Of a DNA stretch of 12,342 bases, positions 8,405 through 12,342 are shown in pieces. A model generated the notes under the pieces. It was given only the letters and a program-made list of their open reading frames with translations. It made no database searches and had not been told where the DNA came from. Origin of the DNA: an uncultured Sphingomonadaceae bacterium (lineage in GTDB: Bacteria; Pseudomonadota; Alphaproteobacteria; Sphingomonadales; Sphingomonadaceae); NCBI GenBank assembly GCA_946480515.1, contig CAMLKX010000033.1:1-12342 (forward strand), in the 5' to 3' direction. Numbering within the stretch: the stretch's first letter is position 1; every line of letters begins with the position of its first letter. The translations under genes were made by a program, and so were the position numbers.

Positions 8405-8420
8405 TGTTTCACGTGGAACA
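8405..8420. promoter_or_regulatory. parS site between mnmE and mnmG
   Basis: Read on the minus strand this is TGTTCCACGTGAAACA, identical to the well-known Bacillus-type parS consensus; on the plus strand it is TGTTTCACGTGGAACA, one base off a perfect palindrome. It lies in the 62-bp mnmE-mnmG gap, one base after the mnmE stop codon. It is about 1.75 kb from the site in rsmG. Confidence 0.92.
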
Positions 8421-8421
8421 C

Positions 8422-9714
8422 TCACTTACCGAGGCAGAAGCGGCCGAACAAAGCGTCCAGCGTCTCTTCGATACCCGCGCGGCCAGTTAGGCGATGGAAC
8501 GCATTGCGAGCGTGCCGCAAATTTTCAGCCAAAAGCTCTGGGCCAAGGACACTATCGGAGATGAGCGCACGACGCGCTTCCTCGAGCAATCCACGCTGAC
8601 GCCGGTTGAGGGCAACCTCCCCCTCACGCGGCAGAAGTGATCGGGCGCTGTCCAGAATGCAGGCGATCAGCGCCTCGACCCCCTCCCCGCTTTGGGCGGA
8701 CACGGGGAACCCAATGCGCTGATCAGCCTCGGCAAGGTCGCTCTTCGGAGCAAGCTGAATGACCTGCGGCCGCTCAGGAGCCATCTCTGGTGAACCAAGC
8801 CAGAGGACAATATCCGCAGAGGCGACTTCGGCCTCGGCGCGCTCGATCCCGATCTGTTCGACCAGATCGTCGGCAGCGCGCTGTCCTGCCGTATCGACCA
8901 GCAACAGCGGAATGCCTGCGATTGCCAGAGGCATTTCGATGCTGTCGCGCGTCGTGCCGGGGATGGCCGTGACGATGGCGCGGTCACTTCCGACCAAAGA
9001 GTTGAAGAGGCTGGATTTTCCCGCATTCACCGGCCCCGCGATTACGATCCGCACGCCGTCGCGCAGCCGCTCCGCTGAGGGCGCCGCGAGCGCGCTTCCA
9101 ATCTCGGCCGCAACCTCCTGAGCCCCACCGATAATCGCGCTACTCCCAACCGTGACGTCGCCCTCCTCATCATAATCGATCAGCGCCTCGGCCATCGCCG
9201 AGAGCGTCACCAGCCGATCCTGCCAGCGGTCAACCGAATGGCGGAGGCTGCCCTCGCTCATCGCGAGGGCGGACCGGCGCTGAAGTTCGGTTTCAGCAGC
9301 AAGCAAGTCGGCGAGCCCTTCAGCCTCGGTCAGGTCCATCCGGCCATTGACCAACGCCCGACGCGTAAATTCTCCTGGGAGGGCGGCACGCATTCCGGGG
9401 AACGCTGACAACTGATGGAGCAACGCATCAACCGTGGCCCGCCCGCCATGGCATTGGAATTCAACCAGATCTTCTCCGGTCGCCGACGCCGGCTCGTCAA
9501 ACCGGATCACCAACGCCTGATCGATCAAGTTGCTCGTGTCTGGTTCTCTGAGGTTGCAGAGGCGAGCAACTCGAGCCGGCGGCAACTGCCCCACCAGCCG
9601 GCAAGCAACAGCATGGGCGGCAGGACCACTGACGCGCACAACCGCAATTGCCGCAGGAAGCGAGCCGCTCGACAGAGCGAAGATGGTATCCTCAGCCGCG
9701 GCGGCGGCGCTCAT
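8422..9714 (-). CDS. mnmE: tRNA uridine-34 modification GTPase MnmE
   Basis: A 430-residue MnmE (TrmE), a dimeric GTPase that acts with MnmG on U34 of tRNAs using a folate-bound one-carbon unit. The N-terminal folate-binding domain has DTIFALSSG and AAIAVVRVSGP, then GEDLVEFQCHGG (80-91) and LPGEFTRRALVNGRMDLTEAEGLADL. The G domain shows G1 GPVNAGKS (227-234), switch segment IPGTTRD (251-257) and G3 DTAG (274-277). G5-like SAQSG starts at 339. The usual G4 NKxD is PKSD (323-326). The C-terminus ends FCLGK with the conserved Cys427. The ATG at 9712-9714 shares one base with the terC-like stop (TGATG); no strong ribosome site is visible, so coupling is likely. Confidence 0.95.
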   Translation of the reverse strand: MSAAAAAEDTIFALSSGSLPAAIAVVRVSGPAAHAVACRLVGQLPPARVARLCNLREPDTSNLIDQALVIRFDEPASATGEDLVEFQCHGGRATVDALLHQLSAFPGMRAALPGEFTRRALVNGRMDLTEAEGLADLLAAETELQRRSALAMSEGSLRHSVDRWQDRLVTLSAMAEALIDYDEEGDVTVGSSAIIGGAQEVAAEIGSALAAPSAERLRDGVRIVIAGPVNAGKSSLFNSLVGSDRAIVTAIPGTTRDSIEMPLAIAGIPLLLVDTAGQRAADDLVEQIGIERAEAEVASADIVLWLGSPEMAPERPQVIQLAPKSDLAEADQRIGFPVSAQSGEGVEALIACILDSARSLLPREGEVALNRRQRGLLEEARRALISDSVLGPELLAENLRHARNAFHRLTGRAGIEETLDALFGRFCLGK

Positions 9715-10442
9715 CAGGCAAAGAGCTTGCCTAGACCGACATAGGGGTCAACCCAGCCATCGTAGATCATCTTGATTGCGACATAGAGGACCACGGCCAG
9801 GCCGAGATAGGCGATCCACCGATAGCGCTCGATGTACCGGGCTATGATGTTTGCCGCGACGCCCATCAGAATGACTGCGAAAATGAGGCCGACGATCAGG
9901 ATGCCAGGATGGTCCCGCGCCGCCCCCGCAACTGCGAGGACATTGTCCAAGCTCATGCTGACGTCGGCAATCGCGACGCCCCAAGCCGCACTCGCGAAAC
10001 TCTTCGCGGGCCTCAAACCACTATGCTCGTCGCCGTGGATTTCGGCCGAGCCAGGGCTCTCGCCAGCGTGGCGGAGCTCGCGCCACATCTTCCAGGCCAC
10101 CCACAGCAGCAGCAAGCCGCCAACCAGGATCAAGCCCACGATCTGCAGCAACTGGGTGACAATCAACGCAAACGCAATTCGCAAGACGAGTGCGGCAAGC
10201 ACGCCGATCACGATCACCTTGCGGCGCTGATCTGGCGGCAAGCCCGCCGCTAGCGCGCCGACAACAATCGCATTGTCCCCGGCCAGAACCAGATCGATCA
10301 TCAGCACCTGGAGAAAGGCTGCAAGCGCTCCGGGCTCCGTGATGTTGGAGAAGTCCGTAACAATGGCGTCGAGCATGTCCGCCGGACCGCCAAAAGCGGC
10401 AGGGACGCCATGCGCCGCGGCGGCTAGCAGCAATTCTATCAT
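9714..10442 (-). CDS. TerC family membrane protein (YjbE type, possible Mn(II) exporter)
   Basis: A 242-residue inner-membrane protein of the TerC family, closest in layout to the YjbE subgroup. About six to seven hydrophobic segments are visible, roughly at 39-64, 73-93, 96-116, 150-175, 179-200 and 207-228. The two family hallmarks are LAGDNAIVVG (Asp56-Asn57) and MSLDNVLAVAG (Asp166-Asn167), acidic residues within membrane segments thought to bind metal. A hydrophilic His/Glu/Asp-containing loop (about 120-148) lies between the halves. Related Bacillus proteins export manganese, so Mn(II) export is an inference. Start uncertainty: the ATG at 10440-10442 is used, but Met23 (10374-10376) is possible. 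It sits between rho and mnmE and its stop overlaps the mnmE start. Confidence 0.9.
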   Translation of the reverse strand: MIELLLAAAAHGVPAAFGGPADMLDAIVTDFSNITEPGALAAFLQVLMIDLVLAGDNAIVVGALAAGLPPDQRRKVIVIGVLAALVLRIAFALIVTQLLQIVGLILVGGLLLLWVAWKMWRELRHAGESPGSAEIHGDEHSGLRPAKSFASAAWGVAIADVSMSLDNVLAVAGAARDHPGILIVGLIFAVILMGVAANIIARYIERYRWIAYLGLAVVLYVAIKMIYDGWVDPYVGLGKLFA

Positions 10443-10529
10443 GCGGATGCTTTCCCTCGTTTAGGTCAACGCGAATGCGCGGAGTTGAACGATAGTTCCG
10501 GAAGGTCCGAGTTGGCTCGCCGCGAGGAG

Positions 10530-11786
10530 CTACTGGTTCATCGAAGCGAAGAAATCCTCGTTGCTCTTCGCGTCCTTCATCTTGTCGAGCAGGAACTGCA
10601 TCGCATCGACAGTCCCCATTTGCATCAGGATCCGCCGCAGCACCCACATCTTGCTGAGGGTGGCCTGGTCGGCGAGCAATTCCTCCTTGCGGGTGCCGGA
10701 CTTGCCGACGTCGAGCGACGGGAAGATGCGCTTGTCGGACACCTTGCGGTCGAGCACGATCTCGCTGTTGCCAGTGCCCTTGAACTCCTCGAAGATCACC
10801 TCGTCCATCTTGGATCCGGTATCGATCAGGGCGGTGGCGATGATCGAGAGCGAACCGCCCTCCTCGATATTGCGCGCCGCGCCGAAGAAACGCTTCGGCC
10901 GTTGCAGCGCATTGGCGTCGACGCCACCGGTCAGGACCTTGCCGGAACTTGGAACCACCGTGTTATAGGCGCGCCCCAGACGGGTGATCGAGTCGAGCAG
11001 GATCACAACATCCTTCTTGTGCTCGACCAGTCTCTTAGCTTTTTCAATAACCATTTCAGCGACTTGAACGTGCCGGCTAGCGGGTTCGTCGAACGTCGAG
11101 CTGATCACCTCGCCATTCACGCTGCGCTGCATGTCGGTCACTTCTTCGGGCCGCTCATCGATCAACAAGACGATGAGGAACACTTCCGGGTGATTATCGG
11201 TGATCGCCTTGGCAATGTTCTGCAACAATACCGTCTTGCCGGTGCGCGGCGGCGCAACGATCAGCGACCGCTGCCCTTTCCCTTGAGGTGAGACAATGTC
11301 GATCACTCGCGCTGACTTGTCCTTCACGGTCGGATCGAGCGTGTCGAGACGAAGCTTTGAGTTGGGATAAAGCGGGGTGAGATTGTCGAAGTTGACTCGG
11401 TGACGCACGGCGTCAGGATCGTCGAAGTTGATCTGGGCGACCCGGGTCAGAGCGAAGTAGCGTTCGCCATCCTTGGGACCGCGAATCTCACCTTCCACAG
11501 TGTCGCCAGTCCGCAACCCAAAGCGTCTGACCACCGAGGGGGCAACATAGATGTCGTCCGGCCCAGCCAGATAGTTCGCTTCCGGCGACCGGAGAAACCC
11601 GAACCCGTCGTTCAGAACCTCGATCGTGCCCGCGCCCATGATCTCCGCGCCATTTTCCGCCCGAACCTTGAGGATCGAAAACATGAGATCCTGTTTGCGG
11701 AGCGTCGACGCCCCCTCGACACCCATCTCCTCGGCCATTGCAACCAGTTCGGCAGGAGATTTGCGCTTAAGGTCTTTGAGATGCAT
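10530..11786 (-). CDS. rho: Transcription termination factor Rho
   Basis: A 418-residue Rho, the hexameric RNA helicase that ends transcription of untranslated RNA. The start at 11784-11786 gives [20 protein letters not shown], the usual alphaproteobacterial N-terminus; nine further upstream codons are in frame but unlikely. Domains in order: N-terminal helical region (1-45), cold-shock RNA-binding domain with RNP1-like GFGFLR (61-66), then the RecA-type motor. The motor has Walker A APPRTGKT (178-185), [12 protein letters not shown] (208-219) and Walker [11 protein letters not shown] (about 260-269). The Q-loop region is [15 protein letters not shown] and the R-loop is GTGNSE (337-342). There is no large inserted low-complexity region of the kind seen in actinobacterial Rho. 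No strong ribosome site is visible. Confidence 0.97.
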   Translation of the reverse strand: MHLKDLKRKSPAELVAMAEEMGVEGASTLRKQDLMFSILKVRAENGAEIMGAGTIEVLNDGFGFLRSPEANYLAGPDDIYVAPSVVRRFGLRTGDTVEGEIRGPKDGERYFALTRVAQINFDDPDAVRHRVNFDNLTPLYPNSKLRLDTLDPTVKDKSARVIDIVSPQGKGQRSLIVAPPRTGKTVLLQNIAKAITDNHPEVFLIVLLIDERPEEVTDMQRSVNGEVISSTFDEPASRHVQVAEMVIEKAKRLVEHKKDVVILLDSITRLGRAYNTVVPSSGKVLTGGVDANALQRPKRFFGAARNIEEGGSLSIIATALIDTGSKMDEVIFEEFKGTGNSEIVLDRKVSDKRIFPSLDVGKSGTRKEELLADQATLSKMWVLRRILMQMGTVDAMQFLLDKMKDAKSNEDFFASMNQ

Positions 11787-11946
11787 CGGGATAGTCTTTT
11801 CGTGTGAAATCAAAGGGATGGAAGGCCGCGAACACGACTGGAACGACGTGTCTGGACAAAACCGGGACCGTTCGCTGATGGGAGATCCGCCAACGCGGCC
11901 GATGGTCTGCCGGGGTAAGTAACGCCCGCCTCCAAGTCAATATGGG
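11787..11946 (-). promoter_or_regulatory. rho leader and candidate promoter region
   Basis: A 160-bp gap between the hemJ-like stop and rho. On the minus strand TTGACT (11935-11940) lies just after the upstream stop and could be a -35 box, but no good -10 box is visible at 16-18 bases, so the promoter call is weak. About 100 bases of leader would follow. rho genes are often autoregulated through their leader in other bacteria; nothing here shows that directly. I see no open frame of note in this gap. Confidence 0.3.
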
Positions 11947-12342
11947 TCAGAACGGCCGCACGACAACCAGGACGACAATCAGCGCCGTGGCGATCCCCGG
12001 AATCTCATTCATGATCCGCAATGTCCGGGTCTCAAGCGCTCGCTTGCCCTGAGCGAGCTGCCGCCCATAGGCTGAAATCCAGCCCTGATAGGCGGTCAGG
12101 CCAATCACTAGAGCAAGCTTGGCGTGGAACCAGCCCTCCATGAACGCTCCGCGGTCAATCGCGAGCATAAGCCCGAAAAGCCAGACCAGCAGCATTGCTG
12201 GAGTCAGAATGATCGTCCGAGCGCGATCCTCCCGCTCGATCCACGCCCGCGGCAACGTCGTGACGGTCAGCAGCTCGGCGCCATCGGAGCCGTTGAAAAT
12301 CAGCGTGTCGGTATGATCGCCGCCATTGACGCTGTCGTCGCC
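11947..12342 (-). CDS. hemJ: HemJ-like protoporphyrinogen IX oxidase core, atypical N-terminus, partial at window edge
   Basis: The visible frame ends in a HemJ-type core. From AWIEREDRARTIILTPAM onward it has three hydrophobic segments, with WLFGLMLA, EGWFHAKLALV, then RIMNEIPGIATALIVV and the typical end VVRPF. HemJ is a small membrane enzyme that oxidises protoporphyrinogen IX in heme synthesis and is usually encoded next to rho in alphaproteobacteria. About 100 residues fit the family, which is normally about 140-150 long. The first hydrophobic helix with its conserved His and the 'LPR.F.YH' block are not seen. Instead the frame runs upstream without a stop to the window edge and reads as an RTX-like repeat. 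A TTG at 12253-12255 could serve as a late start but would leave a truncated protein. Whether the gene works is doubtful. Confidence 0.7.
   Translation of the reverse strand, partial: GDDSVNGGDHTDTLIFNGSDGAELLTVTTLPRAWIEREDRARTIILTPAMLLVWLFGLMLAIDRGAFMEGWFHAKLALVIGLTAYQGWISAYGRQLAQGKRALETRTLRIMNEIPGIATALIVVLVVVRPF
12256..12342 (-). other. RTX-like calcium-binding repeat coding segment, in frame with the HemJ core
   Basis: Translated on the minus strand in the HemJ frame, this edge segment reads GDDSVNGGDHTDTLIFNGSD, followed by GAELLTVTT. It fits the RTX nonapeptide pattern GGxGxDxLx (here GGDHTDTLI), preceded by a GDDSVNGGD unit and followed by an FNGSD turn. Such repeats belong to secreted calcium-binding proteins, not to HemJ. 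The other two frames hold no HemJ N-terminus: one has an early stop and the other is Arg-rich. The segment is 87 bases long and cut by the edge, so the assignment rests on motif only. Confidence 0.5.

Noticed and set aside
10516..10526. Short hairpin CTCGC-C-GCGAG after the rho stop as a terminator
   Set aside because: Five-base stem with a one-base loop and no T run on either strand; too weak to call.
10485..11291. Long plus-strand open frame (268 codons)
   Set aside because: Antisense to rho; no recognisable motif and His/Leu/Asp-rich composition typical of a shadow frame.
1..12342. CRISPR arrays, tRNA/rRNA genes, insertion sequences, phage or defence genes
   Set aside because: I saw no regularly spaced repeats, RNA gene signatures, transposase motifs or terminal inverted repeats. 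Gene content is core chromosomal apart from the edge segment.

Overview
The window is a dense stretch of bacterial chromosome with high G+C, ten genes on the minus strand and three on the plus strand. Protein character and gene order point to an alphaproteobacterium of the Sphingomonadales: an ABC exporter closely resembling the Novosphingobium Atm1 type, a Rho protein opening MHLKDLK, and the alphaproteobacterial order hemJ-rho-mnmE-mnmG-rsmG-parA-parB. That cluster with its parS sites normally lies close to the chromosomal replication origin.

Layout. Positions 1-945 (+) hold the C-terminal two thirds of the metalloprotease gene tldD. Converging on it is a two-gene minus-strand unit: an Atm1-type ABC exporter (1395-3209) followed by a small DUF442/TIGR01244 phosphatase- or sulfurtransferase-like protein (963-1370). 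A 103-bp divergent gap separates the exporter from a plus-strand pair: a small four-cysteine protein (3313-3558) and an SDR oxidoreductase (3560-4414) starting one base after its stop. From 4424 to the right edge everything is on the minus strand. Read in the direction of transcription (right to left) it is a hemJ-like gene, rho, a TerC-family membrane protein, mnmE, mnmG, rsmG, parA and parB.

How the genes work together. ParA, ParB and two parS sites (6636-6651 inside rsmG, 8405-8420 between mnmE and mnmG) make up a chromosome-segregation system. MnmE and MnmG together modify the wobble uridine of tRNAs, and RsmG methylates 16S rRNA. Several junctions overlap: the terC stop/mnmE start share one base (TGATG), and mnmG/rsmG, rsmG/parA and parA/parB all overlap as ATGA, so translation is probably coupled.

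Most of the window is ordinary core genome and I do not see a new multi-gene system. Points worth a second look are an MnmG lacking about 55-60 residues of its C-terminal region, an MnmE with PKSD in place of the GTPase NKxD motif, a TerC-family gene placed between rho and mnmE, the Atm1/DUF442 pairing, the uncharacterised four-cysteine protein, and the right edge, where an RTX-like calcium-binding repeat runs in frame into a HemJ that has lost its N-terminus (natural fusion, decayed gene or assembly chimera).
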